Assembly: GCA_026929865.2 (NCBI GenBank)
Contig: CM049409.1
Location: 9,021,452-9,085,451 of the forward strand
DNA: 64,000 nucleotides
Direction: 5' to 3'
Source: Hyperoplus lanceolatus
Lineage: Eukaryota > Chordata > Actinopteri > Uranoscopiformes > Ammodytidae
Positions 1 to 27,083 of this stretch are shown piece by piece. How positions within the stretch are numbered: the first letter of the stretch is position 1; each line of letters starts with the position of its first letter. A program made the translations under genes and the position numbers. The notes beneath the pieces are model-generated. The model saw nothing but the letters and a program-made list of their open reading frames with translations, did no database searches and was not told the origin of the DNA.

Positions 1-94
1 TCTTGTTCTGCGAGCATCCTTTTAGAGTTGACCTGATTTCGGTGTGTGCTCTTGTTCCCCCGGATTTATTCACCCCCACAAACACACACAGTCT

Positions 95-96
<2 letters not shown>

Positions 97-143
<47 letters not shown>
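97..143. repeat. (CA)n microsatellite in a dhx32 intron
   Basis: A 47-bp CA array. The rest of 1-623 is intron sequence with no recognised exon; an AG at 523-525 followed by a short frame ending in TAG is not a credible exon. Confidence 0.9.
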
Positions 144-145
<2 letters not shown>

Positions 146-623
146 AGCCTCCCATTAGTTGATCAGAGTTGGTATGTGGGCGTCTCTCTTTGTTTTCCTC
201 GTGATGTTCATCGAAATACATGTTTGCTGCAAAAGCAGAATACAAAATCTCCTTTGTACCATGGAAGACTCTTCATTTTGCATAGTGATGCATGGCAGAT
301 GTTGCTGAGGATTATAAAAAACCTAATCCCCTGCTGCCTTTTCACTCCCACTGTGCCCACCGTGGTGTCAGTATACTTAAGGGTGATTGTCCCAGTTGGT
401 CACTCTTTGGATTACAGTTTAGACATGAAAACTGAAAATAACTAATCCTCTTCGGTTTTAGTTAAACTGTATGTGTATTTAATTAATAATCTCACTCATA
501 TATTAATATGTTTGCTTCTCTGCAGGATTTGGTTCCCAATGTTCAACCCACATTACTAACCAAAATTCAAATTATGTAGAAAATTAAATAAATAAATTGA
601 ATCCAAAAATCTTCCCAACCCAG

Positions 624-3147
624 ATCCGGGGGGCCTAATGCAGGCTTTGGAGGAGCTGGACTACCTGGCAGCTCTGGATAACCATGGCAACCTGTCAGAG
701 ATGGGCATCATTATGTCTGAATTCCCCTTGGAGCCACAAATGGCCAAAACGCTACTCGCCTCCTGTGAGTTTGACTGTGTCAGCGAGGTCGTCATCATTG
801 CTGCCATGCTAACAGGTAATGTGCTAGCCTAGCATATAAATAAACACGCCTTGCTATGGTACAATACCATATTCATGTCCAGAACCATTCTGCTATATAT
901 CTGATCAGGGATACTGTATATTCATATTTGTCTTGTGGATTTTTTTTTAGCACCCACTTGCTTCCTGGTTCCCTCTGTGGACCTGAAGCCAGAAGCGACC
1001 CAGTGCCGCACAATGTTCCAGCACCCAGCAGGAGACCACTTCACCCTCATCAATGTCTACAAGGCCTTTAAACAGTGCCAGCAGGATCCATGTGAGTTTT
1101 AGAGAGCATCATCTACATACACTCAAAACAAGACTATTATGTTTGTTGGGGGATATTTGCCTTAGTGAGATAGTGGACCATGGAGAGATAAATACTAAAA
1201 CAAAACTCCTTGTTACACATATGCTTTGATTATTGTCTCATCCATATGTCTTTATCGCAGCCTCTGCCTTCCTATAATCCACCCTTATTAGCTCTGTCCT
1301 CTCCCCTCATTAGCCTGTGATGTGGAGAAGTGGTGTGAGGATTTCTACCTGAACCACGCCGCTCTGCTGATGGCTGACACTCTTCGTAAAGAGCTCCTTG
1401 ACACTCTGAAGAGGATCGAGCTGCCCATCTCAGTGTCCGCCTTCGGTTCCCGTAGCAACACCCTAAACATTAGGAGAGCCCTGCTGGCAGGTTTCTTCAT
1501 GCAGGTCAGATGACTCAAAATGAAAAATGCTTCTAATTAAATTTACAACATTTCAGCCTACATCAATCACCCAAAGTAGTCTCGACAGCATTTATCTCTT
1601 TCTCCTCAAATTTAATTTCACACCCTTTCAGGTCTCAAGCCTTCACCTCTGAACAACACTAGCTTCAGCTCTTTTAACTCCCACAAACTTCAACATGCGT
1701 AACTAGAATATAGAATAATATACCCCCCCCCCCCCCCCCGTTTCTTATACTTATGCACACCTGCCACTTTTTTTTTAGTGCTGCCTTCTTTTAGTGTATA
1801 CAGATGAACTGGTACTATTTTATTCTCCACTTCATTACTCCCTACTTCTTATAACACGTCTATTTGAACTGAAATTTCATCTTTTCTCAGAATTTGCATT
1901 TCAACACTTTCCATTTCAAAATGTTCAACTGCAGATTAAAAAAAATTCAAAATAATAAGAAAACTATGACGTTTCTTCTGTGAATTTAGCCCTTTCTTTT
2001 TGTTTGTTTTATTTAGGACTTACTTTATTCAAGTCTAAATTGTGTGTTTGACTATACTGATGTATTTTGTATTTGTATGCTAAGGTCTTGGCTTATTTAG
2101 AAAAGGTATTCTTGGGTGGTGAAACCCATCTGACTTGGCCTTGCTATGATTTCCCCCTTCAGGTGGCTCGGGATGTTGACGGATCAGGGAACTACTTCAT
2201 TCTGACCCATAAGCATGTGGCACAGATCCATCCTCTGTCTGGCTACGGCACCAAAAGCCCCAAGCTGGAGCTGCCAGAGTGGGTGATGTTTCATGAGCAC
2301 TCCTTCTCTGAAGACAACTGCCTCCGCACCGTAACCACCATAACACCAGAGCTGTGAGTCTCAGCCATGTCAACATTTAGTTCCTGCACTTGTGTAACGT
2401 TAACATAACTGACCATATAAAGTCTTGTTAACTAAACGGCAGCCTCTTGTTTTTAAGCGAAACCCAGCAGACCACTCTCGTAAATTCACATCTGAGAAAG
2501 CTTAAACATAATCAGACAGACACATTCCTTTTCGCTTTTTTTGGTCCACATGTTAAGCCCCAGTTCAGCAGAGACTAGACATGCTAGCTGTGTGAGGGGT
2601 GGTATCATAATCCTAGTATCAGCTGGTTGGAGAGCTGATTACGGATGGCATAGCATAGAAACCCTGGGAATGTGGGAGCTACAGCTTAACAGAGGGAGAG
2701 AGAGCTCTGCAGCCTTTGTCATGCTCTCTTACGTTCCACATCCTGAAATGTGTGACTCCATATAATGCCATTCAAAATAATTTAAGGAGGAGATAGTGTA
2801 AGTACTTCAAGTGTTCTCCCGAACAAAAGTGGGTGCCACTAAAAGTGAGCCTAAATTAAAAACGAGTTTGCCAAATTGAAATTGAACGCGCATCTGTCAC
2901 ATTCTACACAAATGACTTTCTTCCATGTGCTGCAATAAACACTGCTTAACACACTGTCCTCTATCCCGCTAGGTTCATTCAGATGGCGCCACAGTATTTT
3001 TTCTACAATCTTCCGCCTAGTGAGAGCAAAGAAATCCTCCAACACTTTTTGAACCAGGGAACTTCTCAATACCAAGAGGAGAAACCTCCAACATCCCAAC
3101 AGGAGCCCCGGGTGGAACAGACGTATGACCGCTGTATCATACAATGA
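624..3147 (+). CDS. dhx32: DHX32-like DEAH-box helicase family protein, last five coding exons
   Basis: The coding exons are 624-815, 951-1091, 1314-1504, 2163-2353 and 2973-3147. All junctions are AG/GT and phases agree, giving 295 residues plus a TGA stop. The N-terminal helicase core lies upstream of the window. The visible part covers the winged-helix segment ([19 protein letters not shown]), the HA2 region ([11 protein letters not shown]) and the C-terminal OB-fold ([27 protein letters not shown]). The ending [11 protein letters not shown] followed by a divergent tail fits DHX32 and not DHX15, whose OB-fold end reads differently. DHX32 is a catalytically atypical relative of the splicing helicase DHX15/Prp43. 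Its cellular role is poorly defined, so I assign no reaction. It converges on edrf1. Teleosts can carry dhx32a and dhx32b; I cannot say which this is. Family assignment is strong, paralogue unknown. Confidence 0.93.
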
Positions 3148-3287
3148 CTGACCGGCCCCGCTGAGGAAAAGCAACAACTAGGCTAATTGTATAATGTCCT
3201 TTCATCTGTGTCCATCATATTTTCATATGTATGTCAACATATCATGTCCTGTATTTGTTTGAATAGTTAAAGTGCACAATTCTATGA

Positions 3288-3293
3288 AATAAA
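3288..3293 (+). terminator. polyadenylation signal of dhx32
   Basis: A canonical AATAAA lies 141 bases after the dhx32 stop codon, in AT-rich sequence, so the 3' UTR is about 160 bases. Confidence 0.7.
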
Positions 3294-3309
3294 CAATAAT
3301 AGGTGTGCT

Positions 3310-3780
3310 CATGTTGACTTTCAGTGGGTTAGGGTTTTTTTACATTTTACCTTGAGCCACTGTCCAACAGTCAGTCACCCACATCAGCGAGGGTCCAGCC
3401 TGATTAATGAGGTGCAGGGACAGTGTGCTAGACGCCTGCAGCTCCATCTGGCGTGGATACAGTTCAGCAAACAGTGGGGTAACCCAGTTCACTGAGACCG
3501 CATTGAAAACATCATGTCCACTCTACAGTGACCCGGGCTGAACGGTGCAGAGGACCAATGCCAAAACCCACCGGGGTACAGTGTTGCCTAACCAACTTTA
3601 AATCTTTCACTCGTCTTTGTCTTTTCAAGGCAAATAAACTAGCATTATAGTCATCATATTGTATATTTGTTATCCATTAAAAAAATTCAGCTCACAGTTA
3701 GTCAGATGTGTCATATAATTCCATTAACATTTTAGTATTGTCCTATGCTTTGGGGAGAAATATGAAATAGGAGGCAGGTG
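3310..3780. other. intergenic spacer between two convergent genes
   Basis: This is unique-looking sequence between the dhx32 poly(A) site and the inferred end of the edrf1 3' UTR. I see no coding potential or repeat in it. It is the whole gap between the two genes, so both transcripts end within about 0.5 kb of each other. Confidence 0.5.
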
Positions 3781-3801
3781 CTTCATAAAATTTAAAAACT
3801 T

Positions 3802-3807
3802 TTTATT
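3802..3807 (-). terminator. polyadenylation signal of edrf1 (candidate)
   Basis: AATAAA on the minus strand lies about 720 bases past the edrf1 stop codon. It would close a 3' UTR covering 4526 to about 3785. Other AT-rich matches occur in this stretch, so the exact signal is uncertain. Confidence 0.5.
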
Positions 3808-4526
3808 TTCCATGTCACAGCAAACCATGCTGATACAAAGTCACATTTACACATACAGCAATGTGGACCAAGTAGCCTCTACATTTGCATTCAAACTATT
3901 GCACACTGTTGTTTTGGAAAGCAAATAACGGGCGGGTCTGAGCTTATTTTTCAAATTGTCAGCCATCCATAAAGTATCAATCTAAATTACTCACAGCATT
4001 ACTGGTATTATTGAAAATTAAAAAATTAAATGACTGTTTTTTCTGAGCATGGGATTAATGATTTTTCTTGTTAAAGTTAATTTACATACAAATTATAATT
4101 TATTATACTACCTTTGAATTCTTCTGACTTTACATGTTTTTGTTTGTAAAAAAGAAAAAGAGGTGAATTCAGGTGAATTTTGGTGCAGTAAACAACAAAT
4201 CCTACACATATGACCCATGACTACTTAAGCAAAAAAAAAAATTTAATTAAATAATATCTTCAGAATTTACAACTCTCAATGTACAATTCAAAATCCTGGG
4301 ATGAGATGTTAGAAAAAGATGAATTCATTTTGAAGGCGCAGGAGGTGAAGTTAGCTTTTTAAACTGTAATTCATAGTAGATGCCTGAGCGTGTGCCTGGT
4401 TAGAATGGTGTCCGTAAAATCAGACAATTGTGTAGTCTTTCCCAGAGTGGGACTTGGAAGCCAGCCAAGGTGCAAAAAGCAGAGTTAAAGTCTTGAGTGT
4501 CTCCTTTGCCATGGTGTATGTCATTA

Positions 4527-20687
<16,161 letters not shown>

Positions 20688-22058
20688 ACTGGGACAAACT
20701 ACCGTTCAACCCAGCAAACACCGGCGATTTCTCAACAACCAGACAACCTATCCATGGCTTTGACAACGCAACGAGAACCTATACATTGGCTTAACAACAA
20801 GTGAGACGCGTCAATGTTGTGAATAAAGTTAATTGATGCCTGTAGTTTGCTAGCTTAAAAGGCTAGCTTCACTAAAGAGAGACTCGTGGAGCTCTTAATT
20901 AAAGTGTAGTTTAACAAAAAGGTTATTGAATTATACACGAACGTCGCTAATATGAGAGGCTTGTGTTTGGTTGTAGGAATAAGTAAAGTTCAGCCCTTAA
21001 TTAACTAGTTAAATTAGTTTACAGCTCCTTCTGTTCCCATCTGCAGCCACACTGTTATTGACAGAGAGAGCAGAAAGCAAACAACTTCCGGAATCATGGT
21101 AAGACAAACTCCAAAAAACTTATTTATTTTTATATATTATTTTATAGTATTACAGAATAAATTAAAAAGTTGACTTTAAAACCCTTTTAATGTAGAATTT
21201 TGGCTCCTGTCAGAATTATTTCAGCCGCACCAACGTATTGGGAAAAAAGCGAACCGGAAGTACTTTCCTAGCCAACCTTTCTAGAAGAGTTGAGCACTTT
21301 CTAGTCTGTTCTGGTGTTTTATTCGGTTTTATTGCGAAATTTACTCAGTTATTACGTTAGATGTTCACTGTTTTTAACAAATGGCTTAGCAAAACGATTG
21401 GTAATGTGTTATTGTACGGATATTTTTCATAAAGAAGAAAAGTGTGTAAATATTTAGGAAAAATAATGATGTTTGCAACATTTAAAAACTGCATACCTAA
21501 TATAATTGAATAATATAATACGTATCATTATTTTATATAATAACATTCAGTTTATTTATAGAAGTAGCCTATCCATATGGATGTACATTGTTTATTTAGG
21601 CTACAAGTAGGCTAAAACATTTTGCAACATGATTTGACTTTAAAAAATAAAATAATCAAACGTTTAGATAGGCTACTCATTAGTTGTTGTTGTTTGTTCT
21701 TTTATGAAGGCCCTAAGCCTAAATACCAAAATCCTATCAAATATTAAGATTACATAGCTTCTTGCCATACGGAAGGCTAACCTTCATCTTTTAAATAAAT
21801 ATATTGGAATTGAAATATAGCGGTGAGTTCAGGTAGGCTATAAAGTAGGCTACCATTTAAACACGTCCAGTGACGTGCAGGTCAGAGGTAACATCCAGAA
21901 GGGGAATGTCAAGCAGCTGACTGACTAGGGAGGAGCTGTGAAACTGCACATTGTTATTTATTTATTCTACAGATGGAATCATTTTAGCAGTCATTTCATC
22001 CTCTACCAAGACAAGAATCAGTGGTCACCGTAGGAAACCCGTCGCGTGTGTATAGCCT
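20688..22058. promoter_or_regulatory. Divergent promoter region of edrf1 and the ATG16-like gene
   Basis: The two genes are head-to-head with 1.37 kb between start codons. Two ETS/GABP-type cores face opposite ways: ACTTCCGG at 21084-21091 and ACCGGAAGT at 21253-21261. The edrf1 5' UTR contains a short upstream frame on the minus strand (ATG at 20755, stop at 20732, 7 residues). I see no TATA box. Transcription starts are inferred, not seen. Confidence 0.4.
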
Positions 22059-23620
22059 ATGGTTAAAGTGTTTTATCCCACAATGACAAGCTGGAAAAAT
22101 CACGTGCGCGCTCGACTGGAACAGAGAGACCAATGTGAGAAACTTCCATACGTCGGCGTGTTCACAAGCTGTAAGAGTCACTTTTTGCTATGGTTAGCCT
22201 TTCCAATGATGTTCCTACAGTCCCAGCCTGATGACTTATCTGTTTGTTTGTTCATTTATTTCAGTGTCTCGGCTGGAAGAACGTTTTGAAATTCGCAAAC
22301 AAATTTTGGATGAAGTTCAGTCCAAGAGGTTAGGAATTCAGCATTTCATTTAACACACAAATACACGTCTCTGTTGACCTTGACTGTTCTCTAAATTGTA
22401 GCCTGTATTTTAATCTGTAATATGGCTTTTTTTTAACAGTTTAGATCGAGGTGGGGTTGTTGAAGTTGGGAAAAACACCAGACTCCTCCATCTCCAGCTG
22501 AGAGAGAGTGAACACCTGACAGAAAAGGTAATTCTAATTAGTAGGCAGCAATAATCTTTCAGCTCTCATTTGACTTTATAAGCATCAGCACTTTGCACAA
22601 ACATTTGTACCAAACAAACCTCAGGCGTTACAGCAGGGATATATTGATACACCCATCGATATTGATGGGTGTGTGTACTGTGTAGGCACTGGCAGTGACC
22701 TTTTGAATTTATGAGATCCTCCCGTAATCCGCCACTCATTCCATAACTCCTTCCCTTACTTTTTGTCTTCCCAGCTGTCTCAGACTGTCTCTGACCTGAC
22801 CACCGTCCTGCATCTGAAAGAGGCTGAACTGCAGTACTGGCAGTCACGGTAATTTCAATTTCAACTTCAACCATAGCTATCAGAGTAATACTCATACCTA
22901 CGCTGAATGTAATCCCATGAGACAAATACACATTGGGCTAATAGGCCTATTGGTTGTTGGGTCCCACTGTATAAAAATGATTTGTCATTTATTATTTAGC
23001 AGTTTCTTCAGGTTTCCATTGTATCATGTAAATTATGCAGTTTGTCCATGTTCCAGAATAAATTCACTATTTTCCTGATAATGGAAATTCACCACAATCA
23101 TCATGTTGTGATTGTTTACTGTCACAATTTATGATCAAATTGTATACCCTCTCATCTGTGACCGATTGCAACCTCTACAAGTGTGACCCAATACCGCCAA
23201 GAGGCTCTTACTCTGGCCAAAAGGAGTAACACCCAGAAGGCGACCCTTTCAGAATTTGAGTTCACCATAGAGTGCCAGTCCAAAGAGTTGGCAGTGCTGC
23301 GTGCAGAGCAGAAAGGACTGAAGGAAGATTTGGCACAGGCACAGGGAGAGAAAGAAGAACTCCTGCAACGATGGATGGGGGAGAAGAGGGAGGGGGCAGA
23401 GCTGCTGAATAAGTACAACGACACACAGGAAATGTAAGAGTATGCAAATGTGTGGTCTCTCTGCATGACTTCCAGGATATAAATGTACAAAATGTAAATG
23501 ACAGTGTCTTTTGAAGTTACTGTTGTTGTTTTCTTTACCAGGTTGCAACGTTTGGCCAAACAGCTGAAGAAGCTACACCAAAGGGAAATGGGAAAAGAGC
23601 GTGCCCCCATTCCATACTGA
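22059..23620 (+). CDS. Short ATG16-like protein: ATG5-binding helix plus coiled coil, no WD40 domain
   Basis: The exons are 22059-22170, 22265-22328, 22440-22527, 22775-22848, 23182-23433 and 23542-23620, all in phase and AG/GT-bounded. The product is 222 aa, or 214 aa if ATG 22083 is used; that codon has A at -3 and is the better context. Residues from MTS: W4, V8, L12 and R15 in SWKNHVRARLEQRDQ align with W13, I17, L21 and R24 of the human ATG16L1 N-terminal helix that binds ATG5. A long coiled coil follows from about residue 80. It ends in EELLQRWMGEKREGAELLN, which matches ATG16L1 QELVTRWMAEKAQEANRLN. The frame stops soon after, at APIPY, and no WD40 exon lies before tex36 at 24.9 kb. Architecture is that of yeast Atg16. 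In ATG16L1 this part scaffolds the ATG12-ATG5 E3-like complex for ATG8/LC3 lipidation. Family membership is strong; function is inferred. It may be annotated elsewhere as atg16l1-like. Confidence 0.85.
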
Positions 23621-24329
23621 CAAACTCGTGGGAGTGGTACAACAAAAAATGTCTGCATCAGTCACTCTGAGTAAGAACCTCTTCAAATATTAATGCATAG
23701 GTTGCAGTTGGGGAAAAGAAATGGCAATTATCATGACCCTCAAATGAAGATAAATATGGTAACCTCTTCAGCTGTGTTTTGAATGTAACCCAAAAATATG
23801 TGCTTCAACTTTTTTCTGTGCTCATCTTGCCCTTAGGTATCGATAATACAACAGACACTCAGGCCACAAGCATGTCTCAGCTGTGACAAAAGTCATATAT
23901 TCCCATGGGACCCTGGAGACCACAGCACAAGGATTACCTCCTTGTCCATTTTCCCTAGAGAAAAACGAATTGCCCCTATGTGATGCTAAACCAATGTAGT
24001 GAGTCCTCCCAACTCAAATTGTAATGGAAAAATAGTTTCTTCAAATTGTCTTTTATATATTGTTTGATTTAGATTTTCACCTTATTCCCAAGTGATGTCA
24101 ATTAAATTCCAGTTAACATAGCGTATCTGGACTAACTGACTTACTTACTAAAAGAGTTCTTAAAAATCCTTCCAGTTTGAGGTGGTAAACAATGTCTAAT
24201 TATCTGGTTGGCATCATTTAAATTGCAGCAGCCAGGTGTTGTTGGTGACTTTTTGCATATTTTAACTCTTTTTTTTTTTTTTTTTTTTGTTTTAAAGCTT
24301 GCGTAAATAATTTTTAAATAACTTTTGAA

Positions 24330-24362
24330 TGATTAACATGTCTTAATAAAACAGAATAAATA
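24330..24362 (+). terminator. polyadenylation signals of the ATG16-like gene (candidate)
   Basis: Two AATAAA motifs lie close together near 24345-24360, about 730 bases after the stop codon. They would close a long AT-rich 3' UTR. A possible 3'-UTR intron (donor near 23670, acceptor near 23836) cannot be excluded. Confidence 0.45.
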
Positions 24363-24849
24363 AAAACACTATCCCAGATGAATATGTTGTGTTTTATAGA
24401 AGTGTGTTGTTGTTTTTCTATTTCGATTGAAACAGAAATAAAGTTACTTATATGCTCACTTGTTGTCACCTTGTCATCTATGAGAGAACCCTTTCCTGAT
24501 TTTTAAAAAAACACACCTTTTTGTAAAACATCTGACCACACTAGCAGAGTATAATAGCCTAATTTAATGGCATTTTAGCTCCACATTTTTCAAAAAAAAA
24601 AGGAATTTCTCCAATCCAAATAACAGAGAAATCTATTATTGTGCATTTATTTGTTTAAATATTCAACAAAATGTGTTCAATTGCTTCTTTTGTTTGATTA
24701 ATATAATAAGTCAAGGAAGTCTTCTTTTAGTCCGAATTCATGTTCCACGTCTCCATGGCAATTTGAGATCACATTTCAGTTCTGTTTGCATGTTTCCATA
24801 GTCACCAGTGTTTGCATTAGTTAAGTTGGACAGTGTGTGTGAGCGAGCG

Positions 24850-24873
24850 AGTGTGTGTGTGTGTGTGTGTGTA
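24850..24873. repeat. (GT)n microsatellite in the tex36 5' UTR region
   Basis: A short GT array ends 25 bases before the tex36 start codon, preceded by GAGCGAGCGAG. Confidence 0.8.
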
Positions 24874-24897
24874 GTGGACTCCACATCTCCTCTTAAA

Positions 24898-26202
24898 ATG
24901 TTGAAAGGTGGAAAGCGCTATTATTCGAAGAGCATTGATGGCAAATGGGTAAGAAAATCATCATTATCAAATCATGACATCCTAAAACCCTGTCCATGTA
25001 ATAAGCTTTTCTTTTTGAATTTTCCTCTCAGTTTGCTCATCCAGTTCTTCCAGAAAATGAGACGAGGAGCCGTGAGACTTGTACAAGCACTGGGATCATG
25101 CTGACCCAGGTTAAAGCCTCACTGCCTCAGGCTTTCAACTTGGAGCGCTATCCTAAATGCAGAACTCACCAGGTGTGTATTGACAGTGTATCATTTTCTA
25201 AGTTTTCACAGTATAGTCGTGGCCTGCAGGCTTGGAAAGATTGTATTGCACTTCCTATCGAAGCACTAATGCAAATAAAGATGTCATCCTATTCCTCTGT
25301 ATCCAGTTGTATTAATTAAGACTGCATACTGTCCTCCCAATATGAGTTTCTTTGCAGGAATCCAGAGAGTATCCATTCTCGAAGCATGACAACAAGCATT
25401 TCCTAAAAGAAAACGTCTCTGTCTTCACTTATGTGAGTACCAAGGGAAATTCAAGGCATTGTGAAATGTTAAAGGTGATTCTGGAGAACGTTTGTTGTCA
25501 AAATTACTTTTTGTCAAAATCAATGAAGATCTCCTCATGATCCCCAACCTGTCTGTACTGTGCGCGCTGAATCAAATCAGTTGTAAATACCCAGCCTAGA
25601 CCCTATAAACTGGTATGTAAACAAAGGTTGTGTAAGCAAAGGGGCCAACCGTAGCTAGTGACATGCCTATTTAAAGAGCCTAGGCTGTGTTTTAACCATA
25701 GATAGTATATAAAACACCATATCCTTTTTGTCAGCTCGCACACAGGAAGTGGATTGTTAGGACATATTCACTTATTTGATGACAAAAGGTGATTTTGATA
25801 AGAAACATTCTCCAGAATATCTTACTTTACCTCTTAAGATCCATCACCACATTACTACCCATGTTGATATCCTTTTAGGGTGTAGGACGCAGGAAGTGCC
25901 CTGATGATCACAGACAGCACAACTCCCACTTCTGCCTGTGCCGTGATGCAGTTGATGGGTGCACTGTGGAGGCTGCGGGTAACAACACGGTCTACCACAC
26001 TGACTTCATGGAGAAGCCAGCTGTTGATGTTCCAATCAGTAGCTGCAGACGGTTCACCCGCGACCACCGGCAGAAGTCTGCAGGGGCGGCTCTGGCCCAG
26101 GCAGGCGAGAGATACATGTGGTTCGGACGGCACGACGCCCGTGACCTCCCGGAGACCCTGGACGTGCTGGGGGCTACCCGCTCTGCCAGTTCCAAGCACT
26201 AG
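24898..26202 (+). CDS. tex36: Testis-expressed protein 36, complete, four exons
   Basis: The exons are 24898-24948, 25032-25172, 25358-25432 and 25879-26202, all phase 0, giving 196 aa (human TEX36 is about 186). Matching blocks are SIDGKWFAHPVL (human DGRWFPHIGL), REYPFSKHDNKHFLKE (human NQFPFSVHDNRHSLEN) and GVGRRKCPDDHRQHNSHF (human GLGRKKISPDKRQHVSRNF). No signal peptide or membrane segment is seen. The N-terminus is basic, and the last exon is Cys- and Arg-rich. TEX36 is testis-enriched in mammals; its molecular role is not established, so none is given. Start is the first ATG after a GT tract, and the neighbour edrf1 supports the identity. The (TATC)n array begins about 100 bases past the stop. 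Confidence 0.92.
25472..25833. mobile_element. MITE family A, copy 2
   Basis: Terminal sequence AAGGTGATTCTGGAGAACG, flanked by TTA at 25469-25471 and 25834-25836. The core CCTGTCTGTACTGTG and GCCTAGGCTGTGT is shared with copies at 4745 and 37746. It occupies most of tex36 intron 3. Confidence 0.75.
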
Positions 26203-26302
26203 ATGGCATCATTCTAGGTTAAACTTTGTGGGGCTCTCAAATAAAAGAACTGAATTAGAATGTCCTCTTGTTTTGGAAACTAGAAGACTCCTTCAATCAA
26301 TG

Positions 26303-26303
26303 C

Positions 26304-26402
<99 letters not shown>
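26303..26402. repeat. (TATC)n tetranucleotide microsatellite
   Basis: About 100 bp of uninterrupted ATCT units, roughly 24 copies, lie just downstream of tex36. Confidence 0.95.
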
Positions 26403-27005
26403 GTAAAGTGGACTGTGTAATATATGTTAATGCATCATATCATGCACTTCAGAATCCTTTTTCCAGACATCATTGAATTGAATCTAATATATACTTTTTC
26501 ATCCAACACAGGGTCAAATGACTCATTCAGGTATGTTATATACATATTCAAAACTATATTGATTTGGAAGCACATAAGACCTTACTTATTTAGCTTAAAA
26601 ATATAATTTAGGATAGAATACAATAAGAAACATTTAAACATAATCCTGGATTGATTTCATGCACAGTATATCATGAGCCACCTCAGTAGCCCTGTGTAGA
26701 CTGTTAGGAGTTCAGGGTTTTGCCAGCAGAGGGCAGCAGGTCAGCATGACTCACAAGCTGGCCTGATCCACTGAGTTGTCAAACAGCCAAGTTGTGTGAG
26801 AAATGTTCTAATCAGCAAAACCTGTGTAATGTCCATGTTCTGGAGGGAAATGTGAGGGGAAATCATTAGAGAAAGAATCCAGCTATTTTTGTTCGGTGCA
26901 TTTCAACATGAAGACTTTAAATTGGAGCATGTGAAATAAATTAAGCTTGATCTGAGTCATAATGCATTGGTTTGTCTCACCCCTGGGGATGAAAGGGATG
27001 GATAT

Positions 27006-27009
<4 letters not shown>

Positions 27010-27081
<72 letters not shown>
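27010..27081. repeat. (GT)n microsatellite
   Basis: About 72 bp of uninterrupted GT repeats in intergenic DNA. Confidence 0.95.

Positions 27082-27083
<2 letters not shown>

Noticed and set aside
523-577. An additional dhx32 exon after the AG at 523-525
   Set aside because: The short frame ends in TAG without a donor and matches nothing in DHX32; the exon at 624 already starts with a good acceptor in the right phase.
23621-24890. A WD40 domain for the ATG16-like gene
   Set aside because: No WD or GH dipeptide-containing frame or exon-like block is present before the tex36 start codon.
26303-26402. A CRISPR-like regular array
   Set aside because: It is an uninterrupted TATC microsatellite without spacers, in a vertebrate genome.
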